Origin: Lentisphaeria bacterium UBA4640
Lineage (GTDB): Bacteria; Verrucomicrobiota; Lentisphaeria; Victivallales; UBA1829
NCBI GenBank assembly: GCA_002405835.1
Contig: DHMO01000011.1
Location: 1-19,804 of the forward strand
Direction of reading: 5' to 3'
DNA: 19,804 bases
In this document: positions 13,640 through 19,804 of the stretch, piece after piece
How the letters are laid out: each line of letters opens with the position of its first letter
How positions within the stretch are numbered: position 1 is the first letter of the stretch
Notes under the pieces: model-generated
What the model was told of the DNA's origin: nothing
The model's database searches: none
The model's input: only the letters and a program-made list of their open reading frames with translations
Position numbers and translations under genes: made by a program

Positions 13640-13678
13640 GCCCTCTTGAGCCTTTCTGTGAAAGCCGCATAAGAGGGC
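13640..13678 (+). terminator. Hairpin after the 11628-13619 gene
   Basis: GCCCTCTT (13640-13647) pairs with AAGAGGGC (13671-13678), with an inner CTTTC/GAAAG stem. No clear T run follows on the plus strand (GCTTCAAATCTT), so efficiency as an intrinsic terminator is uncertain. The remaining bases to 13794 show nothing I can name. Confidence 0.45.
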
Positions 13679-13794
13679 GCTTCAAATCTTAACTGGCTGC
13701 GTAATATCCCTTCTGCCAATTCACTAAATCCCTGCTGTCAACTTTTCAAACAGTTTTTTGCGTCAATTGCCATGCAGTAAGAAACGAATCCGGA

Positions 13795-13926
13795 TTATAT
13801 AATTTCCTGCAGAAAGATTTCACTTGCGACTTGACCGGCAGGATGTCCGATATGTTTTTCATACGCGGCAAGCATGTCAAAATCGGATGATTCGACAATA
13901 CGGATACAAAACGGCTTTATGGTCAT
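13795..13926 (-). CDS. Possible 43-residue protein or gene remnant after tRNA-Arg
   Basis: From ATG at 13926 the frame reads MTIKPFCIRIVESSDFDMLA and continues through EKHIGHPAGQVASEIFLQEI to a stop. The composition is protein-like (amphipathic, few rare residues), unlike the tRNA-overlapping sequence further upstream in the same frame. No ribosome binding site precedes the ATG. It may be a small gene or the surviving fragment of a larger one disrupted downstream of the tRNA. No family is recognised. Confidence 0.25.
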   Translation of the reverse strand: MTIKPFCIRIVESSDFDMLAAYEKHIGHPAGQVASEIFLQEII

Positions 13927-13963
13927 TTGATTTATACGGGAATGGAAAGAAAAGAAGGATAAA

Positions 13964-14040
13964 TGGTGCACCCGGTAGGAATCGAACCTGCAACCTTCTG
14001 GTCCGTAGCCAGACGCTCTATCCAATTGAGCTACGGGTGC
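13964..14040 (-). tRNA. tRNA-Arg (anticodon ACG)
   Basis: The reverse strand gives a 77-nt tRNA. The acceptor is GCACCCG/CGGGTGC with discriminator A and encoded CCA, the D arm contains AGCTCAATTGGATAGAGC, and the anticodon stem TCTGG/CCAGA has loop CTACGGA (anticodon ACG). The T arm has GTTCGATTC. It reads CGN arginine codons, with A34 expected to be deaminated to inosine. Confidence 0.97.
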
Positions 14041-14076
14041 TATCTTCAGGAACTCTTGTTCGCTGTCGATGTCATT

Positions 14077-14104
14077 AATATACACCACTCATTAAAAAAG
14101 TCAA
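14077..14104 (-). promoter_or_regulatory. Promoter of tRNA-Arg
   Basis: On the minus strand TTGACT (14104-14099), 16 bases, then TATATT (14082-14077). The -10 box is 36 bases before the tRNA 5' end. It nearly repeats the tRNA-Leu promoter in boxes and spacing. Confidence 0.75.
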
Positions 14105-14184
14105 ATGGAAAACTTATTTTTTTTCGTTTTTTCTTTGTTTGTCACTTCTCACAGTAAACACATGTTTGCAAGACGAAACGGAGT

Positions 14185-14225
14185 ATCGACGATATTTGCC
14201 TCACTTTATGGCGAATATCGTCGAT
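14185..14225 (-). terminator. Strong hairpin after the metallo-hydrolase gene
   Basis: ATCGACGATATT (14185-14196) pairs with AATATCGTCGAT (14214-14225); a T-G wobble and GCC/GGC extend this to a 16-bp stem with a nine-base loop. It starts 12 bases beyond the stop codon at 14238. No T run follows on the minus strand; on the plus strand TTTTTT lies at 14233-14238. It is probably a transcript 3' end, weakly bidirectional. Confidence 0.5.
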
Positions 14226-14237
14226 GAATCTGTTTTT

Positions 14238-15071
14238 TCAGTACGGAATCACCATTCCGTCGAATCCGACCTCTATGCCGAGCGGATTGAAGCGGGCTTC
14301 CAAATCTGCGTGAAGAGCTCCGCCGTTGTGCGAAAAATGATTGATGACATAACGCGTCTTCGAATCCACCGCGCCAAGTTTCACCAGACGGTCGTGAAAT
14401 TCAAGAATGAACTTCCCGCCCATGTGACAATCCCGGCAGTCATGAAATCCGCAGGTGGCGTCGGCAATGACAACGTCGAAATGAATCTTCATGCGCTCAA
14501 ACCACTGCCACGTTTCTTCCGGCGGAATGCCGGTGTCATTCGCGACAAGAATCCATGCCCTGCCGTGGCGGACCGCAAAGAAAACCGCCTCTTCCGGTAT
14601 GTGATAATGGTTGGCGGTCAGCGGATAAAAGGTCATATCCTCTTCCGGAAGTTCAACCGGCTGGAAAAGACGCAGCAGATGCGGAACAAGCGTCTGGTTC
14701 GCAGATTCCGGAATGCTCCGGCGCATCCGTTCGAGAACCGTTGCGCGTCCGTAGATGTTCAGCGGAACGGTAAAATTGTGCGCGAATCCAGGTGCGCGCA
14801 TCTCGAACGCGAAGGTATCAAGATGATCGCCGTGTTCGTGCGTGAAAAAGACATGTTTGAGCATTGCGGAATTGAGTCCGAGCTTCAGCTCTTCCGCGTA
14901 GGTGTCGGGGCCGTAGTCGATGCGGACGCGGTCATTGAGCGAGTAAGCCGCTGTCATGCGGATATCTTTTCCGCCACGCTTGCGGGCTTCGATGCAGAGA
15001 TCGCAGTTGCAGAAACGCGAGGGAATTCCCTCCGCCGCCGCGCTGCCCATAATGGTTATTGCATTATTCAT
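14238..15071 (-). CDS. PhnP-like metallo-beta-lactamase-fold hydrolase
   Basis: The 277-residue product resembles PhnP (phosphoribosyl cyclic phosphate phosphodiesterase) and related MBL-fold enzymes. It has GSAAAEGIPSRFCNCDLC at 9-26, where Cys21, Cys23 and Cys26 match the structural zinc site of PhnP, followed by ARKRGGKDIR. The metal motif is THEHGDH (77-83, the family's HxHxDH), with later metal ligands likely in LVANDTGIPPEE (Asp) and VINHFSHNGG (His). PhnP belongs to phosphonate C-P lyase operons, but no phn gene is nearby, so the substrate may be another cyclic phosphate or ester; this is inference. ATG at 15071 follows AGGAGG. It has its own promoter downstream of the hydrolase operon's hairpin. 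Confidence 0.82.
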   Translation of the reverse strand: MNNAITIMGSAAAEGIPSRFCNCDLCIEARKRGGKDIRMTAAYSLNDRVRIDYGPDTYAEELKLGLNSAMLKHVFFTHEHGDHLDTFAFEMRAPGFAHNFTVPLNIYGRATVLERMRRSIPESANQTLVPHLLRLFQPVELPEEDMTFYPLTANHYHIPEEAVFFAVRHGRAWILVANDTGIPPEETWQWFERMKIHFDVVIADATCGFHDCRDCHMGGKFILEFHDRLVKLGAVDSKTRYVINHFSHNGGALHADLEARFNPLGIEVGFDGMVIPY

Positions 15072-15096
15072 TGAAAAACCTCCTGAATTTTGAAAT

Positions 15097-15124
15097 ACTA
15101 TACCTGTTCATTCAGTAAATTCAA
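15097..15124 (-). promoter_or_regulatory. Promoter of the PhnP-like gene
   Basis: On the minus strand TTGAAT (15124-15119), 16 bases, then TATAGT (15102-15097), 25 bases before the ATG. It starts right after the 13-bp hairpin at 15127-15161, consistent with a separate transcription unit. Confidence 0.6.
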
Positions 15125-15126
15125 CC

Positions 15127-15161
15127 CCGATCCGCCGATATTTTACGCATCGGCGGATCGG
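15127..15161 (-). terminator. Hairpin terminator of the pseudopilin-hydrolase operon
   Basis: CCGATCCGCCGAT (15127-15139) pairs perfectly with ATCGGCGGATCGG (15149-15161), a 13-bp stem with a nine-base loop. It lies seven bases after the stop codon of the 1056-residue enzyme. The following sequence on the minus strand (GGTTGAATTT) has no real T run, so termination may need Rho. Confidence 0.55.
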
Positions 15162-15168
15162 AAATATC

Positions 15169-18100
15169 TTACGGGTAGACAACTTCGAAATACGGCGTGC
15201 CGTATTCAAACTTGCTGGTATCAAGCGAGAACTGCAGAACCCCGTCTTTCAGCACGACAGGAACCTGCCGCTCGCGGGAACCGTTGAGGTTCAGCGCGTA
15301 AACCGCCGGAAGCCCTTTGGCGCCGTTCTTCAGAGAAAAACGGAATTGACCGGAACGAACCATCAGCTGCATGTCGCCGATGTCCAGCTCGGAATAGAAT
15401 GTCTCATCCGAGTAGACCGCGTTTTCCGCGAGAATCATCGTCGCAACACAGAGAAGCAGATGTTTCGATTCCGCAATGGACTTGTCGTTCTCCAGCGAAA
15501 TCGCGGTGATCGATACGGGCGTGCTCACCGATTGCACAGCAAGGTCTTTCAGCACGACAGGTTCACTTGTTTTCAATACAACAGACTGGAAGCGCGGAGT
15601 GTTTACCGTGAGCGTGTGCTTCTGCACATTTGTGCAGATTTCACCCGTCTCGCTCTCGAAAATTCCGGCGTTGACGTTTGTGCGGTTTCCGGCGGGAAGG
15701 ATGTTGTTCCTGCGCAGATTTTCCACCTGGTCGCGGAGAATGCGGAAATTCTTCTCCTTTTCCTCATTCAGCACGACATACATTCCCATGCTCGTTGCGC
15801 CGACGAACGATTCCGGCTCGATATTAAGCGTCGCCGCCGGATTTTTCGCATTCCGGTAGTCCGAACCGATACGCGTCAGCATGGAGAGCGCGTTGTAGCC
15901 GCTCCCGATCGCGCCGATGTACAGCGGCGATTTCAACACGGATTCCGGAACATGGAACGAAACGGAATGTTCCGCGCTCCGGATGTCGCCGCGCTGCCAG
16001 CCGAATGCCGTGAAAAGCGAGCTCATCGAAGCGAAACGGTTGATAGCTTCATCGAACGCCGCCATCTGCGGACGATAGTAAAGCCCAACAGTATTTGCGT
16101 GCGGAGTCAGAATCTGCCAGTCCTGCAGGCTCGCGAACGCCGTCCACATCACCGGATATTCCTGAATGTAACGGTTCTGCGGACAGTGCGAATACTCCGT
16201 CATGAAGAACGGCTTGCCCAGCACACGGGTCGTCGCAGCGCGTCCGATGTAATTGTTCAGATCTATCGAAGAAGATTGCACGACATTCGCCATTGTTCCT
16301 CGAAGCCAGCCTCCATATGCAAGACGCTGTTTGAAATCCGCCGGACTGAGCTTCGCTGAGTTCGGATGCGCATGATAGGTATGCATCGCCACCGCATTGA
16401 AATCCGCGCGGGCGTCGCCTTCGAGTCCGCGCATGAACATATCCCAGTTTGTCACGAATCCTTTGAATCCAGATTCGCGGACGACGCCGAGATAGAACTC
16501 ATTCATTTTCCGGATTTTGCCGCGCAGAAACTCGCGCGCCGCCGCGCCGTCCGGAGAATCGGAGCGCAGAAGCGTGAAATTGAATTCCGGAGCGGAAGCT
16601 CCGCGCACCTTGCGCCATTCGGTCGTGAAACGTTTGTTTTCAGGTGAATTCGGATTGAACAGATGTTCCTGTTCGTTGAAGAATGTGATGCCGATCAGCT
16701 GCGGGTCGTCAATCAGAGCTTTGCCGGTGTACGGGTTCGGTTTCTTCAGCAGAAAGTCAAACGCAGCTTTCCAGTGTTTCTGATAGACCGGATTGTCAAA
16801 CATCTGAAAACGCGGATAGTCCTTTGCGTTCACCGCCTCCGTCATAAGACCGCGCGAAGTGAAGATATCCAGCATGACGTACACGCCGCGTTCGCGCAGA
16901 CACTTCAGAAGATAATAATAGCGGTCGGCGAATGCGGAATCAATCTTGAGTTCGTCAACGCTTTGCGGAATGTGAATTTCCGCGATATCCTTCCGGTCCT
17001 TTCCCTGCTTCGGGAAACCGCTGCCTCCAGCAAGACAACGATCAAGAAAATGAAAACGCAGAATGTTCATTCCCGCAAGACGGATCTGTTCCGCGAACTC
17101 TTCAATTTCCGTCTTGGAGAACGTAAAAAAACGGTGATCCCAAGAACCGGGGGTAAAGTTGAACCCGCGCAGGCGAACCTTTTCGCCGGGAACATTTTCA
17201 AAATAAAGCTCTCCATTCGCATCCGCCTTGAGACGTCCGTTTTTGTCGATGTCGTATTTTTTGACATATTGCGAAAGGTCCAGCGCCGTCCCCGGAATGC
17301 GCTTGAACAGGTCAATCCGCGGAGCCCGCAGAGTACGCTTGTTCCAGGAAACCTTGTCCATCTTCACCGGACGCCATTCCTTGCCGCGCTGAATGCGGAC
17401 AATCCGGTTCGTCTTTTCGCGGAACGGAACCTTGCCGCAGACAAATTTCCAGCCGCCGGAACCGCTGAGGACTTTCACAACGATCTGGTTTTTCCCTTTC
17501 TTCACCGGGAAGTTGAACACATGATCCGTCGGCTGATAGGTGTTTGCCTTGTTTCCGGTCTCCAGCGTGTCATAGATTTTCTCTCCGTTCACCGAAAATT
17601 CGAACCAGTAGTCCGCAGCACAGCCGACCTGCATCATGCCGTCCGCCGGAGCTTCAAATTCATTGAACAGATATACTGGACTCTTCTCGGCGAACTTGTC
17701 GCGAAATTTCGTGAAGTCAATCGTGTTGTTTTCCATCTTCACCGTTTTCGCGTCCGCCCCGTCAGAGGTCCAGGAAAGTTTCCACTCCGGATTCAGTGCA
17801 AGCGGAAGAAAATTTGTGAGTTTTTCAAATTTCACGGACCCCATCCAGAACTTCGCACCCTGCGGAAGTGTTCCCGCCATCAGCATCGGGGAACGAACCG
17901 CTCCCTCGCAATCAAAATTCGCCGTGAATTCAACGGAAACGGTCTGCCAGTCGGTATTCAGAAGCAAGCTTTTCCCGGAATTGCCAATTGTTTTCCACGG
18001 AGATTCCCCCTGAAGGCAACTGCTGCTCAGCTTAACATCGCGGTCGGCGCGAACCTGAAACGAATAACGATATTTCGTTCCCGCAGAAATCTTCTGTTTC

Positions 18101-18339
18101 GAAGAAAAGTTAATCTGTGTGCTCCACGGGACTTTGGCGTCACCCGCGGACTTCACGGTGAATTCGCCGCAGAGCTCACCTTCCGGAGTCTTCACGTCCG
18201 GAGAAATCCGGAAGCTGATCTTTTCCGACGGATACGAAAGTCCGGAAACCTTATCACCCTCAAATTTCCACTCTTTCAGCGTTTCCGCCGAGAGCAGAAC
18301 CGCCGCTCCGCACAAAAGTGCTGTTAAAAATTTTTTCAT
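15169..18339 (-). CDS. Secreted multidomain clan GH-A glycoside hydrolase (cellulase-like)
   Basis: The 1056-residue product has a signal peptide (MKKFLTALLCGAAVLLSA, then ETLKEWKF). Residues about 19-172 form a CBM4/9-like beta-sandwich module. Residues about 180-305 form a second galactose-binding-like module (ADYWFEFSVNGEKIYD, VKKGKNQIVVKVLSG). A (beta/alpha)8 barrel spans about 380-760, with VRLRGFNF, MNILRFHFLDR and GVYVMLDIF. ITFFNEQEHLF puts the likely acid/base at Glu556, and KPFFMTEYSH the likely nucleophile at Glu715; N-E on strand 4 and E on strand 7 is the clan GH-A pattern (as in GH5). A beta-rich C-terminus ends FEYGTPYFEVVYP. Glycan family and linkage are not determined. It is the third gene after the pseudopilin and free-standing module, 18 bases after the latter; GGCAGGA precedes the ATG. 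Confidence 0.85.
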   Translation of the reverse strand: MKKFLTALLCGAAVLLSAETLKEWKFEGDKVSGLSYPSEKISFRISPDVKTPEGELCGEFTVKSAGDAKVPWSTQINFSSKQKISAGTKYRYSFQVRADRDVKLSSSCLQGESPWKTIGNSGKSLLLNTDWQTVSVEFTANFDCEGAVRSPMLMAGTLPQGAKFWMGSVKFEKLTNFLPLALNPEWKLSWTSDGADAKTVKMENNTIDFTKFRDKFAEKSPVYLFNEFEAPADGMMQVGCAADYWFEFSVNGEKIYDTLETGNKANTYQPTDHVFNFPVKKGKNQIVVKVLSGSGGWKFVCGKVPFREKTNRIVRIQRGKEWRPVKMDKVSWNKRTLRAPRIDLFKRIPGTALDLSQYVKKYDIDKNGRLKADANGELYFENVPGEKVRLRGFNFTPGSWDHRFFTFSKTEIEEFAEQIRLAGMNILRFHFLDRCLAGGSGFPKQGKDRKDIAEIHIPQSVDELKIDSAFADRYYYLLKCLRERGVYVMLDIFTSRGLMTEAVNAKDYPRFQMFDNPVYQKHWKAAFDFLLKKPNPYTGKALIDDPQLIGITFFNEQEHLFNPNSPENKRFTTEWRKVRGASAPEFNFTLLRSDSPDGAAAREFLRGKIRKMNEFYLGVVRESGFKGFVTNWDMFMRGLEGDARADFNAVAMHTYHAHPNSAKLSPADFKQRLAYGGWLRGTMANVVQSSSIDLNNYIGRAATTRVLGKPFFMTEYSHCPQNRYIQEYPVMWTAFASLQDWQILTPHANTVGLYYRPQMAAFDEAINRFASMSSLFTAFGWQRGDIRSAEHSVSFHVPESVLKSPLYIGAIGSGYNALSMLTRIGSDYRNAKNPAATLNIEPESFVGATSMGMYVVLNEEKEKNFRILRDQVENLRRNNILPAGNRTNVNAGIFESETGEICTNVQKHTLTVNTPRFQSVVLKTSEPVVLKDLAVQSVSTPVSITAISLENDKSIAESKHLLLCVATMILAENAVYSDETFYSELDIGDMQLMVRSGQFRFSLKNGAKGLPAVYALNLNGSRERQVPVVLKDGVLQFSLDTSKFEYGTPYFEVVYP

Positions 18340-18357
18340 AAAATCCTGCCTTTCCGG

Positions 18358-18894
18358 TTATTTCTGGGAAGCAGTCTGTTCAAATGAAACAGGACTGACC
18401 CAGAGGATTGTTCCCTCGGGAAGAGCTCCTACCATCAGCATCGGGGAGCGCAGAGGTCCTTCGTAATCCATATTTGAGTCGAACTCCATTAAAATAGTCT
18501 TCCAATCTGTTGAAAGTTCAATGACCTTATATGAATTTCCAACGGTCTTCCACGGAGCCTGTCCCTGATTGCAGGTTGCACCGAGTTTGGCTTTGCGGTC
18601 GGCACGAATCTGAAATGAGCAACGATACCTGCCGCTTTTCGTGATTTTCTGCTTTGAATTGAAGCCGATCTGCACACTCCAGGGGACCTTGGCGTCACCG
18701 GGAACCTTCACGGAAAATTCACCGCAGGCGGCGCCGTCCGGAGTCTTCACATCCGGGGAAACGCGGAAAGCGATATGCTTCTTCGGATATGACACCCCGG
18801 CGACCTTTCCTTCCTCGAATTTCCATTCCTTCAAAACATCCGCGGAAAGTACAAGTGCGGTGCCGCAAAGCAATGCCGTTAAAAGTTTTTTCAT
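18358..18894 (-). CDS. Free-standing secreted binding module, paralogue of the neighbouring hydrolase's N-terminus
   Basis: The 178-residue product has signal peptide MKKLLTALLCGTALVLSA followed by one module and stops. It aligns without large gaps to residues 1-172 of the next gene: LKEWKFEEGKVAGVSYP against LKEWKFEGDKVSGLSYP, FRVSPDVKTPDG against FRISPDVKTPEG, RSPMLMVGALPEG against RSPMLMAGTLPQG. By eye roughly 60-65% of residues match. The fold resembles CBM4/9-type carbohydrate-binding modules. The stop falls exactly at the module boundary of the enzyme, so it is either a duplicated module freed from its enzyme or a binding partner. It lies 21 bases after the pseudopilin gene and 18 before the enzyme. 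AAAGGAAT precedes the ATG. Expected location is periplasmic or extracellular. Confidence 0.8.
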   Translation of the reverse strand: MKKLLTALLCGTALVLSADVLKEWKFEEGKVAGVSYPKKHIAFRVSPDVKTPDGAACGEFSVKVPGDAKVPWSVQIGFNSKQKITKSGRYRCSFQIRADRKAKLGATCNQGQAPWKTVGNSYKVIELSTDWKTILMEFDSNMDYEGPLRSPMLMVGALPEGTILWVSPVSFEQTASQK

Positions 18895-18915
18895 GATGCA
18901 ATTCCTTTCTTTGTT

Positions 18916-19731
18916 TTATTTATAAGGATAATAGAACGGGCAAACCGTACACCCTGCAGTATACCCGTTATGCCCGCAGGTCACTAAACCGTAGAGGACA
19001 TTTCCGACATGTCCATCGAAGTAAATCACATTGTTGCGTTTCTGGTGGCTCCATGCGCCATCCACTGCCGTATGAGCCGGATCACTCAAAGCTTTTTTCT
19101 CGAACTGGGTAAACCCTTCCGTCCAAAAAGCTTTCGACGACGGATTCTTTACACGCCCCAGCTGATGATAAACAGCTCCTCCATCATAGAGTGTCGCACC
19201 TCCGCCTACATCCATTCGCATGGCGTAGACACTGAAGTAGCTCACATGCGGAGTTTTGCTGCACCATGAACCATCGCAGAGTTTGTAATTCACCGGGTTC
19301 AAAGTCGAAGCTTTGGTAAACGTAGAAGTACAAAGTTTGGAAAGCGGAACTCCGAATGAACTCAATGAACAGATCGGGTTGTTTTGATTGGCATCCGGAC
19401 GAACCTTTTGTCCCACAGCCTCGAACACATAGGACTGATGTCCCGCCTTGTCGACACCTCCGTATTGATACAACCCATCCCATGATCCCCTCATAACGGA
19501 AATCATATCTTGATTATCTCCCATATATCCGAGAACGGCGAGAGAAAGCTGTTTCATTCCATTGACACACGAAATTGTCCGCGCCTTTTCCCGCGCAGAA
19601 TTCAGCGCAGGCAAGAGCATCCCGGCAAGGATTGCGATGATCGCAATTACCACAAGGAGCTCTATAAGGGTGAACTTCATAATTCTTCTTTTTACAGGAC
19701 AGATGTTGGTGTGTTTTCTTTCCGCATTCAT
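18916..19731 (-). CDS. Type II secretion-like pseudopilin with H-X9-DG motif
   Basis: The 271-residue product has an 18-residue basic leader, then MKFTLIELLVVIAIIAILAG. The prepilin peptidase site is before Phe, with Glu at mature position 5; the residue before the cut is Lys, not the usual Gly. The hydrophobic helix runs to about residue 40 (MLLPALNSAREKAR, the common PVC pattern). The C-terminal part is Cys-rich and contains H-QKRNNVIYF-DG, the H-X9-DG processing-associated motif of Planctomycetes and Lentisphaerae pseudopilins. ATG at 19731 is supported by AGGAGG eight bases upstream; the inner Met before KFTLIELL has no such site. It is the first gene of the operon with the binding module and the hydrolase. 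A role in displaying or exporting glycan-active proteins at the envelope is inferred. Confidence 0.9.
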   Translation of the reverse strand: MNAERKHTNICPVKRRIMKFTLIELLVVIAIIAILAGMLLPALNSAREKARTISCVNGMKQLSLAVLGYMGDNQDMISVMRGSWDGLYQYGGVDKAGHQSYVFEAVGQKVRPDANQNNPICSLSSFGVPLSKLCTSTFTKASTLNPVNYKLCDGSWCSKTPHVSYFSVYAMRMDVGGGATLYDGGAVYHQLGRVKNPSSKAFWTEGFTQFEKKALSDPAHTAVDGAWSHQKRNNVIYFDGHVGNVLYGLVTCGHNGYTAGCTVCPFYYPYK

Positions 19732-19783
19732 GGCAACGACCTCCTTTAATTTTTGTTGAATGCTTCTGCCTTCCGGAACTTTG

Positions 19784-19799
19784 CATAATATCCATTATG
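19784..19799 (-). promoter_or_regulatory. Possible -10 region and inverted repeat before the pseudopilin operon
   Basis: On the minus strand TATTAT (19790-19785) could be a -10 box 54 bases before the start codon; its -35 box would lie near or beyond the window edge. It overlaps an inverted repeat CATAAT (19784-19789) / ATTATG (19794-19799), which might be an operator. The evidence is weak. Confidence 0.3.
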
Positions 19800-19804
19800 T
19801 TAAA

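Noticed and set aside
11673..13685. Long minus-strand frames (294 and 324 codons)
   Set aside because: They are antisense to the glycoside-hydrolase-like gene; no start signals or domain motifs, and the plus-strand gene has AAGGAGG and conserved barrel motifs.
13824..14157. Plus-strand frames reading GRNRTCNLLVRSQ / VGIEPATFWSV and the minus-strand VAQLDRASGYG frame
   Set aside because: These are the well-known false proteins produced by translating across a tRNA gene; here they coincide with tRNA-Arg at 13964-14040.
14139..15074. 311-codon plus-strand frame
   Set aside because: It is a shadow of the PhnP-like gene, which has its metal motifs, AGGAGG and promoter on the minus strand.
16663..18327. 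554-codon plus-strand frame
   Set aside because: It is antisense to the 1056-residue hydrolase, whose signal peptide, modules and catalytic motifs are clear. The plus frame is Arg/His/Phe-rich without domain features.
1..19804. CRISPR array or cas genes
   Set aside because: No regularly spaced identical direct repeats were seen; the only direct repeat pair (1721/1825) has two diverged copies.

Overview
The window looks like a chromosomal segment of a fermentative, carbohydrate-degrading member of the PVC group, most likely Lentisphaerota (Victivallis-like). I base this on protein style: a pseudopilin with an FTLIELL leader and a C-terminal H-X9-DG motif, secreted glycoside hydrolases with their own binding modules, secreted discoidin-fold proteins, and a LacI-type regulator. 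The taxonomic call is inference; there is no rRNA or phylogenetic marker tree behind it.

Left end (1-1640): a decayed mobile region. A partial minus-strand phage-type gene runs off the window edge. It meets an AT-rich, frameshifted ISL3-family transposase remnant. A tRNA-Leu(CAG) follows, with its 3' end facing this debris, as expected if the tRNA was an integration site.

1640-2280: no convincing protein gene. It holds a pair of diverged direct repeats, a perfect 16-bp palindrome, and a roughly 340-nt candidate structured RNA. At least five stems of unrelated sequence each present a run of five or six G in a loop or internal loop. The array ends in a perfect 13-bp intrinsic terminator with seven T. 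I do not recognise this RNA class and consider it the strongest novelty here.

2282-4033 (+): a small three-helix membrane protein, tsaB (t6A tRNA modification), and a membrane-anchored protein coupled to tsaB by a 1-base overlap.

9012-4036 (-): a compact five-gene unit. It contains a LacI-family regulator, three successive QueG-like double [4Fe-4S] proteins, and a Cys-rich U32/UbiU-like protein. The same near-palindrome, TCAAACGATNGA, lies just after the lacI -10 box and again in front of the first Fe-S gene. This suggests a sugar-responsive redox operon of unknown reaction.

11412-9175 (-): three tandem short secreted discoidin-domain proteins followed by the prepilin peptidase gene, from one promoter. 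Divergent from it, 11628-13619 (+) encodes a large cytosolic-looking glycoside-hydrolase-like protein with a GATase/beta-galactosidase-trimerisation-like domain.

13964-14040 (-) is tRNA-Arg(ACG), followed on its left by a possible 43-codon remnant. 15071-14238 (-) is a PhnP-like metallo-hydrolase with its own promoter.

19731-15169 (-): an operon of an H-X9-DG pseudopilin, a free-standing secreted binding module, and a 1056-residue secreted clan GH-A enzyme whose N-terminal module is a paralogue of the free-standing one. The prepilin peptidase would process the pseudopilin. The secreted binding proteins and hydrolases would act together on complex glycans outside the cytoplasm.
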